64,000 nt of DNA. Source: Planctomycetota bacterium (lineage in GTDB: Bacteria; Planctomycetota; Phycisphaerae; UBA1845; PWPN01). The stretch covers positions 1-64,000 of the forward strand of contig JAKLEZ010000009.1 in NCBI GenBank assembly GCA_022711465.1, given 5' to 3'. Shown here piece after piece: positions 1-8,462 of this stretch; position 1 is the first letter of the stretch; each line of letters begins with the position of its first letter. Made by a program: the position numbers and the translations under genes. Under the pieces are notes generated by a model that searched no databases, was not told the origin of the DNA, and worked only from the letters and a program-made list of their open reading frames with translations.

Positions 1-1
1 C

Positions 2-118
2 GTCCAGGCTCTGGTGAAGCGGGTCGAGGTTGGCACGGAAGGCGTTCGAGTTGTGTACCGGGTGGCCCCCGTCCCTTTTGTGGATAGCCCCGAAAGGGGC
101 AGTATGCAACATTGTTGG
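2..118 (+). pseudogene. C-terminal remnant of a probable serine recombinase
   Basis: Frame 2 on the plus strand begins in mid-protein and reads LVKRVEVGTEGVRVVYRV, then a PFVDSPERGSMQHCW segment. This resembles the C-terminal beta-rich end of large serine recombinases (resolvase/invertase family), which often close with a motif like LQHCW. The resemblance ends around position 118, where the antisense intron reverse transcriptase begins. The reading frame stays open far beyond by chance, so the native stop appears lost. Identification is from memory of the family and the stretch is short. It would be the DNA-binding end of a site-specific recombinase broken by the junction with the intron fragment. 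Confidence 0.4.
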
Positions 119-126
119 AGGCGTGG

Positions 127-1012
127 CACTGCCGCCCTGCGGCGTACCCTCCTCACTCCGCGTTCGCGTCCCGTCCTCCAGCACGCCGGCGTTCAGCCAT
201 TTCTGGATGAGCCGCACGACGCGCCGGTCTGCCACGCGATGCTCGACGAACTTCACCAGCCAGTCGTGGTCGATGGCATCGAAGAATCCACGAATGTCCG
301 CGTCGAGCACCCAGTTCACCTTCTTCGTCAGCAGTCCCGTGTACAGGGCGTCCAGCGCCTTGTGCTGACTCCGCCCCGGCCGGAACCCGTACGAGAAGCC
401 CAGGAAGTCGGTCTCGTAGATGGCGTTCAACACCTCGACCGCCGCCCGCTGGACGAGCTTGTCCTCCAGCACGGGCACACCGAGCGGCCGTTGCCGCCCG
501 TCGGCCTTGGGGATGTACACCCTGCGAACCGGCTTGGCCCGGTACGCTCCCCGCTTGAGCCGTTCGGAGAGGCCCCGGAGGTTATCCTCCAGGTCCTCGC
601 CGTAGGCTCGCCACGTCTCCCCGTCCACACCCGGTGCGGCATCCCGCTTGAGGCTGAAGTACGCCTCCCGGAGCGTGTCCAGGCTGTAGATGTGGTGCAG
701 GAGCGCGGTGAACCGCATCTCCTTGTCCCTTCTTGCCGCCTGACGTATCCGCTCCAACGCACTGGGCAGGTCGTCGGAGCGGCTGTAGGTGCATCCCCTT
801 GGCTGTGTCTGCGGTTTCCCGCTGCGTGCCCGTGTAGGGTTCTCCATGTCCGGCTCCTTCGCCCGGCACGGTGTCCGGGACCTGTTTTGTTGGGGCGGAT
901 TCCCTTTGGCCAGGCCCCTTCCCTCCGCCCCCTCCGCGACCGGTTGCCCGGTGTTGTTCGGGGGCTTCGCAGGTACTACGGGCCTGTCCGACTTCCCGTG
1001 TCCGTTCATCAT
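127..1012 (-). pseudogene. ltrA: Group II intron reverse transcriptase/maturase, 3'-truncated
   Basis: The reading frame from ATG 1012 encodes the N-terminal half of an intron-encoded reverse transcriptase. Visible blocks are RFTALLHHIY with AAPGVDGETW (RT0/RT1), RPLGVPVLEDKLVQRA (RT2), FSYGFRPGRSQHKAL, then DADIRGFFDAIDHDWL with the first catalytic Asp (RT3) and GTPQGG (RT4, about residue 290). Homology stops just after GGS, where SPLLANIYL is expected. The YADD catalytic motif, thumb/X domain and endonuclease are absent, and no other frame continues them. The frame stays open to the window edge but no longer resembles a reverse transcriptase. The start at 1012 includes the usual N-terminal KPPNNTGQP-type lead; an internal ATG lies at 847. 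The protein should be inactive. Confidence 0.88.
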
Positions 1013-1330
1013 CGGCGTGTGTCCTTGGACTTCCCGACACGGCCCGCAACGCCATCCGCTGCGGGCGGACACGGGATCTCCCGGTTCTCGCGCGAGGTGT
1101 TTCCGTTCATGCACGGGGTCTCTGACCGCGCGGGGTCCCCAGGCATCTCGCGATATCGATGCTCGGGATGTGGCCTTCCGCTTCTCCTTACAGCGTCGGC
1201 ACCCCGGAGGAATGATCTTGCGCGGCTGAATACCCGGCCTGCACGTACCCCTGTCAACGCTTCGCCCCTGCCCTCACGGGCAACGACGCATGACTCGGGG
1301 CCGCTATGGGCCGCTAACCCTTTAACGTAT
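1013..1330 (-). ncRNA. 5' ribozyme part of the truncated group II intron (approximate)
   Basis: About 320 bases upstream of the reverse transcriptase start, read on the minus strand, lack a convincing protein frame and are rich in short self-complementary stretches (for example GTTAGCGGCCC near GGCCGCTA on the opposite side). This is where domains I-III of a bacterial group II intron lie relative to its ORF. I could not place the exact 5' splice boundary. Domains V and VI would lie 3' of the reverse transcriptase and are missing because of the truncation. Confidence 0.5.
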
Positions 1331-1385
1331 GACTCTTGCATTCACTACACCTCGCCGGTTTATCCCGGCGCACAAGGAGATGGCC

Positions 1386-1967
1386 ATGGCACGAATTGAC
1401 GACCTGCTGGCAGCCCTGGACGAGCGCCGTATCGCCACGGCGGTGTCGGTCCCGCACGATGAGGCCCGCATCCGCTATCGCCTCAGGTCCAACACCGTCT
1501 CGAGCTACGGAGAATATGGCGCCGTCCTGGCAGACTACTACAATCATCACTTCACCGCTTGCGTCGCGCACGGAGGCCGACTCACCCCGGCGGATGCCAG
1601 GCAGTTGGCGTTGGGCATCCTCGAGCGCGAGTACCGCCGGCGAGGCGGCGACCGCATTCAGGCGTACAACGACGCTCAAGAGGGTCTCAACGGCGCCCTG
1701 CGAACGCAATTGGATCACATCTGTGAATCCCTGAAGGCAGACGCAACCGAGCGTTACATCCAGGAGATCTTCGACCAGTACGTAGCGCCCGTTTCGTGGG
1801 ACGACAGAGTGGAGATCATTCGGCAGTTCATCCAGCGCTGTGGCCCAAACCTCTCCTCCGCGGTGGACCGTGATCATCCGGAACGGTACGCCCAGAATCA
1901 CCACGAGCTCATCCGCAGTTACGTGGAGGGACTGCGCCGGACCTCCTCGATCTTCCGCCGTCTGTGA
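1386..1967 (+). CDS. Hypothetical protein, element-encoded
   Basis: The protein has 193 residues and no recognised family. The start is ATG 1386, preceded by AAGGAGA at 1374-1380, which is better than the upstream in-frame ATG at 1329. The protein is hydrophilic and probably mostly helical, with no signal peptide or membrane segment. It is Arg-rich in the middle (LEREYRRRGGDR) and ends SSIFRRL. The next gene follows after 13 bp, so the two probably form one unit. They converge on the ATPase operon from the other strand. I see no catalytic motif. A cargo or element-maintenance role is only a guess from context. Confidence 0.7.
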   Translation: MARIDDLLAALDERRIATAVSVPHDEARIRYRLRSNTVSSYGEYGAVLADYYNHHFTACVAHGGRLTPADARQLALGILEREYRRRGGDRIQAYNDAQEGLNGALRTQLDHICESLKADATERYIQEIFDQYVAPVSWDDRVEIIRQFIQRCGPNLSSAVDRDHPERYAQNHHELIRSYVEGLRRTSSIFRRL

Positions 1968-1980
1968 GTGAGGTGCCACG

Positions 1981-2565
1981 ATGAACACCCCGCTGGATTG
2001 CCTGCTCAAGGCTATTCACCCGGCCAACACACTCGATGAGACCGCCCGCCGGGCGGATGCGGCCTTCAACGAGTTTCCATGGCGCCGTGCCCGGGAAACG
2101 GACTGGGATGAGTTCCGACGTCTGTTGGTTCAGCTTCACCGTCACGTCGAAGCTCGGATCCTGAACGTGACGGGTGGCCTGCCGGACAGGGGCCTGGATT
2201 TCGCGTGGGGCCGCTGCACGCAAGTTCTGGCGCGGGCCTATGGCCCCAGCGGTGCTCAGGCCGCCTTTGAGATGGCCCGCACGGGCAATGACGGGGGGCT
2301 GCCCGCGGTCTGCAGGAAACTGGTTCAACTGGTGGCCGAGGAATATGGCGAAGCTGAGATTGCCGCCCGGATCGCCCAATACTGGAACGGCCTTTCGGCC
2401 GAGGAGAAGCTCGCCGCCGGCCGCGAGTACCTGGCCAAGCACGGCCACTTGCTGCCCGGTGAGCTTACCGAGGGAAGTGCGGCCCGGGTGCTGGCCAACC
2501 TGCCGAAGGTGCTTGAACAGCATGCCCGCCTGCTGCGTGGCTTGGACCGGCTGGCCCGAACGTGA
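1981..2565 (+). CDS. Hypothetical protein, element-encoded
   Basis: The protein has 194 residues and no recognised family. ATG 1981 is preceded by GAGGTG with normal spacing, 13 bp after the previous stop. It is soluble and predicted mainly helical, with several Leu/Ala-rich amphipathic stretches (AVCRKLVQLVAEEYGEAEIA; VLEQHARLLRGLDRLA at the C-terminus). Its last 101 bp overlap the 3' end of the oppositely oriented gene ending at 2465. One of the two 3' ends may therefore be overextended, although both frames are open and the strong start favours this one. Confidence 0.65.
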   Translation: MNTPLDCLLKAIHPANTLDETARRADAAFNEFPWRRARETDWDEFRRLLVQLHRHVEARILNVTGGLPDRGLDFAWGRCTQVLARAYGPSGAQAAFEMARTGNDGGLPAVCRKLVQLVAEEYGEAEIAARIAQYWNGLSAEEKLAAGREYLAKHGHLLPGELTEGSAARVLANLPKVLEQHARLLRGLDRLART

Positions 2566-3154
2566 TGCGCGGTGAGATACAGCCCATCTCCAACAAGCGT
2601 TGCAGCAACGGCACCAGGCTGTCGGCCAGCTGCTCGGGAATGCGATCCGCCAGATCCTCCGGCATGTACTCGTGGAGCCGATCGATTAGAACCGCCGCCA
2701 TGGCGCAGCGCGCGGCCCAGTCGGCCATCCTGATGAAGCGGACTTCCACCCACCTGTCCCACAGGAAATGTTGATGCAGCCGGACGCACTCCCCAAGGCC
2801 CATGAGCACCCAATGAGGGAAGCATACCGGTTCGCAGACCGCGTCGGCCAGGGCCGCGTCATATCCCCCCTGGTAGTACCTCTCCAGCAGCCAGATCGCT
2901 TCCGCTGCCGCGCTGGAATCCGAAAGCCGTCGCCGGCCGGGCAGCACTTCCCCGTAGGCCACTCGCACGAACTCAGCCAGCATTTCCGGCAGACGCGCGG
3001 GCGTACACTCATCCTCCACCCTCTCCAGGAACCGATCCAGGAGCCGGCTCAGGGGGCGATCGATCTCGTCAACAAGGCGCTGGGGGCCCAGTTGGTCCAA
3101 CAGCCAATCAACCTTCTCCTCCGCGAACCGGCGTTGATCCTCAGAAAACTCCAT
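2465..3154 (-). CDS. Hypothetical protein translationally coupled to the TraG-like ATPase
   Basis: The protein has 229 residues from ATG 3154. The start overlaps the end of the upstream ATPase gene by 14 bp (its stop is at 3141-3143), which suggests translational coupling and a shared function. It is acidic and helical (FSEDQRRFAEEKVDWLLDQL at the N-terminus), with no signal peptide. An internal hydrophobic stretch (FPHWVLMGLGECVRLHQHFL) is too polar for a membrane helix. Homology-like composition ends near residue 195. The last 35 residues are Pro/Gly/Ala-rich and lie opposite the plus-strand gene ending at 2565. No family is recognised. It could be an accessory partner of the ATPase. Confidence 0.6.
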   Translation of the reverse strand: MEFSEDQRRFAEEKVDWLLDQLGPQRLVDEIDRPLSRLLDRFLERVEDECTPARLPEMLAEFVRVAYGEVLPGRRRLSDSSAAAEAIWLLERYYQGGYDAALADAVCEPVCFPHWVLMGLGECVRLHQHFLWDRWVEVRFIRMADWAARCAMAAVLIDRLHEYMPEDLADRIPEQLADSLVPLLQRLLEMGCISPRITFGPAGPSHAAGGHAVQAPSAGWPAPGPHFPR

Positions 3155-5600
3155 ACACCCTGAGATCCTCCACATAGGTGGCAGTCATCGCTGAATCGAT
3201 TGGCTCCCGTTCTGTGACATCCCCCGGCGAGCCCGGGCGTCGACGGATCTGATCAGCCGGGCAGTAGTAGCGCTCCCGGGAGTGCTGGATGATGGCTGGC
3301 GTAGGGTCGGGTTTCAGCGAGGCGCGCGGCTTGACCGTCCGAAACCGCACCACATGGGTGCCGATCCGGGCAACGGCCTGCCAGGGTTCCAGATCAATCA
3401 GCTCCCCGACGCTCACGCGGCCACGTAGGCCTCTCCGAAAGTGCCGGGCGTCCTCCATTTCCACGTTGAAGATGATGGTCGAGTTGACGCTGGAGAGGGC
3501 CCCCCTCCTGTTGGCGTCAAACTGCCTCAGGTACTGGTGGGCCAAATTGAGCGATAGGTTGTACTTGCGCATCTGGGCGATGAGGTCCTCCAGCGCGTCG
3601 GTGGTGAAACGATGGGCCTCGTCACAGTAAACGTGCGCCGGCTGCCGCTGATGGGCCGGGATGCTGCTTCGCCCCAGCGCGGTCAGGCATACCGTTGAGA
3701 GGATCAGGCATCCCAGAATGTCCCGCACCTGCGAACCGATGTTTGAGAGATTCACAATCAGGGCCTGCCCCTGGTCCATGATCTGGCGAAAATCGATCCG
3801 GTTATCCGGCTGCGACAGCATCCGGGAGACGGTTCCCGTCAGCAGCAGCTTGCTCAGCTTGTTGCGGACTGGTCCCAGATCGTCCTTGCCGTACTTCTCG
3901 AGGTCGTGCCGCCAGAACTCCCGGGCCACTTCGTTGTCCAGGGCGTTGAGGATGTGCCCCCAGCGGCGCTTGTTCTGGTCCGTCTTGCGGAGCAGCTGAT
4001 ACGCATCCAGCAGGGTACTGCCCGGCATGGACAGACCCACAAAAAAGAGGTTCCGCAGCAGGTGCTCCAGCCGGTCGCCCCATCCCGTCGAGTAGCTCTT
4101 GAAAGCGGTCACCAGGTCGTCCGCCGCCCGGCCGATGTCGCGGCCGGCGAGGCACTGCATCGGATTCCACAGCGGCACCCAATCCGGATCGCCCGGATCC
4201 AGGTAGATGATCCGTTCCCATCTCTCAGGCCCGAGTCGGCAGAGCAGCTCCGTGCACAGATCGCCGTGGGGGTCGATAACGATGACGGCCTCCTGGCAGT
4301 CGATGTCCCGCAGAATCATGTTGAGCAGCAGCGTCGACTTGCCGGTGCTGGGCTTTCCGACGGCGTGGGTGTGCAGGCAGCGCATTGGGGACGGTATGCA
4401 GATGGGGTGATGTTCCCCGGCGTAATCACAGTATCCGAGGAGAGTGCCGTCTCGCAGCTGTTCGGGTGGGCGGAGCGTTTCCAGATCGAAGACGGTTACC
4501 CGCCGGCGGATCTGTTCGGGGTCGGGCGGCGGCAGGTGCACGAGCGAGGATAGCTCCCGGGAATTGAGCAGAAATCCCGGACGGTACACCAGGCCGTACT
4601 GGAACATCTCCCGCAGGCTGTCCGGATCGAAACGCTCCAGGTAGTCGCGCTCGATCAGGGCGTTCAGCGGCTGGCCGCCGTGCTGGATCAGGCTGGGCAC
4701 GACCGACAGGGCTCGTACCAGCCCCTCATGGTCCTCCGCGTCCGGCAAGACCCCGGTTCTCAGCGCCGCCGCGAAGATCCGGCGGTCGTTGTGGGCCTTC
4801 AACTCGACATCCATGGCCATGTGCCGCAGATCCCCGGAGGGTCCCTGCTGAAGGTGGGCCCGCGGATCCGCGATGGCCGAGGACAGGAGCCGGTCAAAGT
4901 ACTGGTTATCGTGGAGGGCCTGGATGTTCCCGTACCAGTCGTTTCCGGTGGACGTCGGCGCGAAGATGACTTGGTAGAACCCAAGGGCAGACGCCGGGAG
5001 GGTTTGAAAAACATTGATCAGCAGGGTGATCGGTGCTCGCCCCAGTTCCTCGGGGCAGGTAAACAGGTGCGAATACGGCGGCGAGGGGTAGAAGTCGTAA
5101 AAGCGCAGATTGCCCCAGCGGTTCGGGCTTATTCCCGACCAGCCGTCTGCCGGAGCTGAAGACAGTTCACACCTTTCGAAGGGGCCGCGGAAGGCCGCGT
5201 TCAGCGCGGTCCAATCTTGTCTATGGCACAGCAGCTGAATCACCGTCTTCGCCTGGTTGCCGAACACCTCGAACACCATTCGGTGGGTGAGGGGCCCCAG
5301 CCCCTTGACGAACAGTTCTGAACGGACCCAGTCGCAGGTCTGTCGCGGTGATATCCATACCTGCCACCGAGCTAGTTGTTCGGGGGCCCAGGGTGCCTCG
5401 CCGACCCAGGGAGCCAGACAACGGCCGGCAGGTCGGCGATCCCAGTCGATAATGGGCTCGTAGACCGGCTCCAGGGCCACGGGCCGGTCAGCAAGGTGGG
5501 GGTCGCAACCCTTGGACCACTCCAGCTGGACGATCTGTCGGGCCCGGGCCCGCAGCATGTAGGCCCTCGAACGTGCGATCAAGGCCTGTTCGATGGACAC
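3141..5600 (-). CDS. VirD4/TraG-like type IV coupling (DNA-translocation) ATPase
   Basis: The protein has 819 residues from GTG 5600, with AGGAGGAG six bases upstream; this is much stronger support than any ATG further upstream, which would run into the divergent primase gene. A family-specific N-terminal region of about 400 residues is followed by the motor domain. Walker A is GKPSTGKST (415-423), then AVIVIDPHGDL (438-448). The Walker B DEAH (660-663) lies in HVYCDEAHRFTTDALEDLIA, followed by QMRKYNLSLNLAHQYL, typical of the TraM-recognition part of TraG/TraD proteins. It should be a hexameric ATPase that pumps DNA during conjugation or mobilization. No clear N-terminal transmembrane pair is seen, so it may be a soluble variant or use a partner for anchoring. 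Confidence 0.85.
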   Translation of the reverse strand: MSIEQALIARSRAYMLRARARQIVQLEWSKGCDPHLADRPVALEPVYEPIIDWDRRPAGRCLAPWVGEAPWAPEQLARWQVWISPRQTCDWVRSELFVKGLGPLTHRMVFEVFGNQAKTVIQLLCHRQDWTALNAAFRGPFERCELSSAPADGWSGISPNRWGNLRFYDFYPSPPYSHLFTCPEELGRAPITLLINVFQTLPASALGFYQVIFAPTSTGNDWYGNIQALHDNQYFDRLLSSAIADPRAHLQQGPSGDLRHMAMDVELKAHNDRRIFAAALRTGVLPDAEDHEGLVRALSVVPSLIQHGGQPLNALIERDYLERFDPDSLREMFQYGLVYRPGFLLNSRELSSLVHLPPPDPEQIRRRVTVFDLETLRPPEQLRDGTLLGYCDYAGEHHPICIPSPMRCLHTHAVGKPSTGKSTLLLNMILRDIDCQEAVIVIDPHGDLCTELLCRLGPERWERIIYLDPGDPDWVPLWNPMQCLAGRDIGRAADDLVTAFKSYSTGWGDRLEHLLRNLFFVGLSMPGSTLLDAYQLLRKTDQNKRRWGHILNALDNEVAREFWRHDLEKYGKDDLGPVRNKLSKLLLTGTVSRMLSQPDNRIDFRQIMDQGQALIVNLSNIGSQVRDILGCLILSTVCLTALGRSSIPAHQRQPAHVYCDEAHRFTTDALEDLIAQMRKYNLSLNLAHQYLRQFDANRRGALSSVNSTIIFNVEMEDARHFRRGLRGRVSVGELIDLEPWQAVARIGTHVVRFRTVKPRASLKPDPTPAIIQHSRERYYCPADQIRRRPGSPGDVTEREPIDSAMTATYVEDLRVYGVF

Positions 5601-5807
5601 GAGCAACTCCTCCTGAACACGTCCCTCCCGGCAGGAAGCGGCAGATTTGGCGGCGGTGTTGCAGGCACCGGGTCTCGCTTTCAAGCCCCACCGGCCCGGG
5701 AATGGTCCACCGCGCTGCAATCGGTGGGGGGCGGCGTCCGCTCTGGCGGTTGGGGCAGGATGCCCAGCGAGGGTACTGGTGGTTCTCCCGGTCGCGGCGG
5801 CAAAAAC

Positions 5808-6842
5808 ATGGTCCTGAACACCCCTGGCAAACTGGCTTTGTTCCGCCAACGCTTCAGCGGCTTGACGTATGTCTACGGTACGTACGACTTGTGGACGGGT
5901 CGGGCCTACCAGGTGAAGCGGCCGGTCACGGATGAAGTGCTGCTTGGTCATCTCAGCGGGCGACAACCGTACGGCGTCTATCTGCTGTGCGGGGAGCAGA
6001 CCCGCGCCGCGGTGGTGGATATCGATCGCCCGGAGCCCGGTCCGGTGCTGGAGTTCTTGGGCCAGGCCCGGCATTACGGCCTGCCTGTCTGCGTGGAGCG
6101 ATCCAAAAGCAAGGGATGGCATCTGTGGCTGTTCGCCGATTCGTCGGGCGTTCCGGCCTGGAAGGCACGACTGGTGATCCGAGCGGTGCTCGGCGACATC
6201 GAACAACCGAACCTAGAGGTATTTCCAAAACGGGACCGGCTGACCGAGGAAGCCAGCTATGGCAGCTTCATCCACGCACCGCTGTTCGGCCGACTCGTTC
6301 CACTGGGCCGCACCGTCTTCGTCGATCCGGCGCGAAATCTCGAGCCCTGTCCCGACCAATGGCAGATCCTGCAGGATGCCGGTTTGCTGACGGAATCGCT
6401 GCTGGACGAGATCATCGAGATCAATGACCTGCAGCCACCGGAGCAGCTGTCTCGTGGTGTGCCATTGCCGCCGAACCGCCTGAGTGGGCGGACCTGGGGG
6501 CTTCCGCCGTGCGCCCGGCGCATACTGGCCGAGGGTGTTGTGGATAACCAGCGGGTGGCCTGCTTCTGGCTGGCCGTCCAGCTCAAAAAAGCCGGCATCC
6601 CCAAGGATATCGCTCTCATGGCCCTGACGGCCTGGGCGCAGAAGAACCGGCCCCGCGATGGCCGCCGAATCATCACGGCGGCTGAAGTGGCGTACCAGAC
6701 GCACTACGCCTACGCCAAAGGCTACCGCGGCTGTGGCTGCGGTAGCCCTGCGGTCCAGCCGTTCTGCGATGGGAGCTGTCCACTTGCAGCCGGACATCCA
6801 CGTACCTCGACCGGACTGAACGCGAACTGGGCCGATCATTGA
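5808..6842 (+). CDS. TOTE-type archaeo-eukaryotic primase (AEP) domain protein
   Basis: The protein has 344 residues from ATG 5808; an in-frame ATG at 5760 would add 16 low-complexity residues, and neither has a strong ribosome site. The N-terminal KLALFRQRFSGLTYVYG matches the entry of the TOTE-system primase domain. The three AEP motifs are visible: VVDIDRP (D71 and D73, metal ligands), ERSKSKGWHLWLF (H105, nucleotide binding) and EVFPKRD (139-143). Near the C-terminus is a Cys cluster (CGCG...FCDGSC, about 307-326) that could bind zinc. No helicase or nuclease domain is fused. AEP enzymes make primers or act as primase-polymerases, so it is probably the element's replication primase. It is divergent from the ATPase gene and tail-to-tail with the replication-relaxation gene. 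Confidence 0.85.
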   Translation: MVLNTPGKLALFRQRFSGLTYVYGTYDLWTGRAYQVKRPVTDEVLLGHLSGRQPYGVYLLCGEQTRAAVVDIDRPEPGPVLEFLGQARHYGLPVCVERSKSKGWHLWLFADSSGVPAWKARLVIRAVLGDIEQPNLEVFPKRDRLTEEASYGSFIHAPLFGRLVPLGRTVFVDPARNLEPCPDQWQILQDAGLLTESLLDEIIEINDLQPPEQLSRGVPLPPNRLSGRTWGLPPCARRILAEGVVDNQRVACFWLAVQLKKAGIPKDIALMALTAWAQKNRPRDGRRIITAAEVAYQTHYAYAKGYRGCGCGSPAVQPFCDGSCPLAAGHPRTSTGLNANWADH

Positions 6843-6861
6843 TGCGGCCGTGGAGCGGCTT

Positions 6862-7809
6862 TCAGATCGCCGCCACCCCGGCCGGACCTGCAGGCTGCTG
6901 GGGCAGTTGGCTGCCCAGAATCGACTCCGGGGCTTGCGTGTCCCAGCCGCCCCGGGCCCAGATTGCCGCCCACAGGCCCGCCTTCAGAAGTCGTCCAGCA
7001 TCCGTCAGCCAGACGAAATCGGACGGGGGCATGGCCCGCACCTGTCGGCAGAGAAAACGGCACCGGTTGACGGATTCCGTGACGAACAGCAGCCGGAAAC
7101 CCCGGAGTCGGCAGTCCAGGAGTCGCTCGTAGCGATGGTACTTGCCGGTGCCGAAGCAATGCTGGTAGTTGACAATCTTGCGCCGGATATCGCGATCCGG
7201 CGCCCGGCCGCTCGTGCCCGGCTGGCTGCCCATGTCCACCTCGAGGAAAAACAGGAGGGTGCTGCCCAGGCGGCTGTGCAAAATGGAGAAGACGCCGTCC
7301 GGTACGAATTCCAGCGCCCCATAGTCTGGACCGAGATCGAGCTTCTCGCGGATGCTGAAGGGCTCTCCCGAATCCGTTCGGGCCGGCCAGGTCGCCGTGA
7401 AGAACCGGGTCTTCAATTCCGGGAGCAGCCGCTCCATCTGGGCCAGCTGCACACGGACCTCGGCCACCAGCAGCTCGTGCTCCAGGCAGTTCGCTTTCAC
7501 CGGGCCGGTCGCGCTGTCAGCTGGCGGCAGGGCCTTCACGGCCCGGAGCCGTTCGAAGCCCTCGGGGCCGAGCAACACCAGGTTCTCGGGTCGGCCGCGA
7601 TTGGCTCCCAATCGCCGGCTGCTCAGATCGATAAAGCCTTGGTCTCGCAGTCTCCTCAGCCGCCGCCGCAAAGAGTTGGCATTACGTTGATGCAGCCGGG
7701 TGATCTGATCCACGGTCAGGGCGCCCTGCTGGGCGATCGAAACCAGGATCCGCTCGTCGTCGTGGCTCAGGTCCGAAGCCACCACACACCTCCCACTCGC
7801 GATCTCCAT
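6862..7809 (-). CDS. Replication-relaxation family protein
   Basis: The protein has 315 residues. The N-terminal 90 residues form a winged helix-turn-helix (VDQITRLHQRNANSLRRRLR, then a wing with LGPEGFERL). The rest resembles the Replic_Relax family, found on conjugative plasmids and elements and named for a need in plasmid replication and relaxation. Candidate nuclease-fold residues are H111/E112, D171 in VPDGVF, E190 and D192 in FFLEVDMGS, and K211/Y215, an arrangement like a degenerate PD-(D/E)XK core. Whether it cuts DNA cannot be judged from sequence alone. Its position next to the primase supports a role in replication or transfer initiation. The stop lies 20 bp from the primase stop. 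Confidence 0.75.
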   Translation of the reverse strand: MEIASGRCVVASDLSHDDERILVSIAQQGALTVDQITRLHQRNANSLRRRLRRLRDQGFIDLSSRRLGANRGRPENLVLLGPEGFERLRAVKALPPADSATGPVKANCLEHELLVAEVRVQLAQMERLLPELKTRFFTATWPARTDSGEPFSIREKLDLGPDYGALEFVPDGVFSILHSRLGSTLLFFLEVDMGSQPGTSGRAPDRDIRRKIVNYQHCFGTGKYHRYERLLDCRLRGFRLLFVTESVNRCRFLCRQVRAMPPSDFVWLTDAGRLLKAGLWAAIWARGGWDTQAPESILGSQLPQQPAGPAGVAAI

Positions 7810-7944
7810 CTCTCACCGGCTCCACAGGTACAGCGGGAGAAAAGCCATCCGGATTTCAGCACGCGGGCGCGATCCGGTCTGTATTCGTTACCTGCAATAG
7901 TCCGGGCGTCTCCTCCGCTTAGCTGTCGGGGGGATGAGCTCAAC

Positions 7945-7975
7945 CTCCGCGTCGCGCCAGCCCCGTGACGCGGAG
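7945..7975. promoter_or_regulatory. Perfect 9-bp inverted repeat in a divergent promoter region
   Basis: CTCCGCGTC at 7945-7953 is repeated in reverse complement as GACGCGGAG at 7967-7975, with a 13-base spacer. It lies between the divergent replication-relaxation gene and the conserved small protein gene. It could be an operator or an RNA hairpin in the leader of the plus-strand gene. Confidence 0.4.
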
Positions 7976-8045
7976 TGCGAGACAGACGATGGAGGCTGCC
8001 TAGAACGCGCGGTTGGTGAGATGCTCACGGTCGCTGGAGGAGGCG

Positions 8046-8372
8046 ATGGAGATTCACGAGCCCAGCATCGTGGAGGTACTGACCATGCAGAAACAGAAAC
8101 CTGCCCACGTAGTGCGCTTCGGCAGGATCAAGGCTGCGATCTGGGCAAACCAGAGCCCAAGCGGGTGCTGGTATAGCGTTCAGGTCTGCCGCGTTTACAG
8201 GGACGGTCAGAACGAGTGGCGGCAGAGCGACAGCTTCGGACGAGATGATCTACCGCTGGTCTGCAAAGCGATGGATCGAGCCCATACGTGGATCTACGAG
8301 CAGGCGCGGCCGTCGACGAACGGGATGGAGGCGGTCGCTCCGCCTGACGTCGCCGCCAGCGAACTGTCGTGA
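8046..8372 (+). CDS. Conserved small protein of mobile elements
   Basis: The protein has 108 residues from ATG 8046, with GGAGG five bases upstream. An alternative ATG at 8085 also has GGAGG at good spacing and would give 95 residues. The core FGRIKAAIWANQ, WYSVQVCRVY and QSDSFGRDDLPLVCKAMD is a pattern I have seen in small proteins of phage and plasmid-like elements across several phyla. Its function is unknown. It looks like a compact alpha/beta fold without a membrane segment. It sits between the replication block and the excisionase-like genes, in the same orientation as the integrase. Confidence 0.7.
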   Translation: MEIHEPSIVEVLTMQKQKPAHVVRFGRIKAAIWANQSPSGCWYSVQVCRVYRDGQNEWRQSDSFGRDDLPLVCKAMDRAHTWIYEQARPSTNGMEAVAPPDVAASELS

Positions 8373-8462
8373 GCGGAACAACGAGGGCGTTGCGCCGGGG
8401 CCTGGTACATGAAGCAGGTATCGACGCCGCAGGCAACGGTCCCCTGTCGAGGACATCGACGC

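Noticed and set aside
14-1399. 461-codon open frame on the plus strand across the intron fragment
   Set aside because: Only its first 35 codons resemble a protein family; the rest is antisense to a recognisable reverse transcriptase and to intron RNA.
5601-6206. Upstream extension of the TraG-like ATPase frame to an ATG at 6206
   Set aside because: It lies antisense to the primase motifs, and GTG 5600 has a full Shine-Dalgarno.
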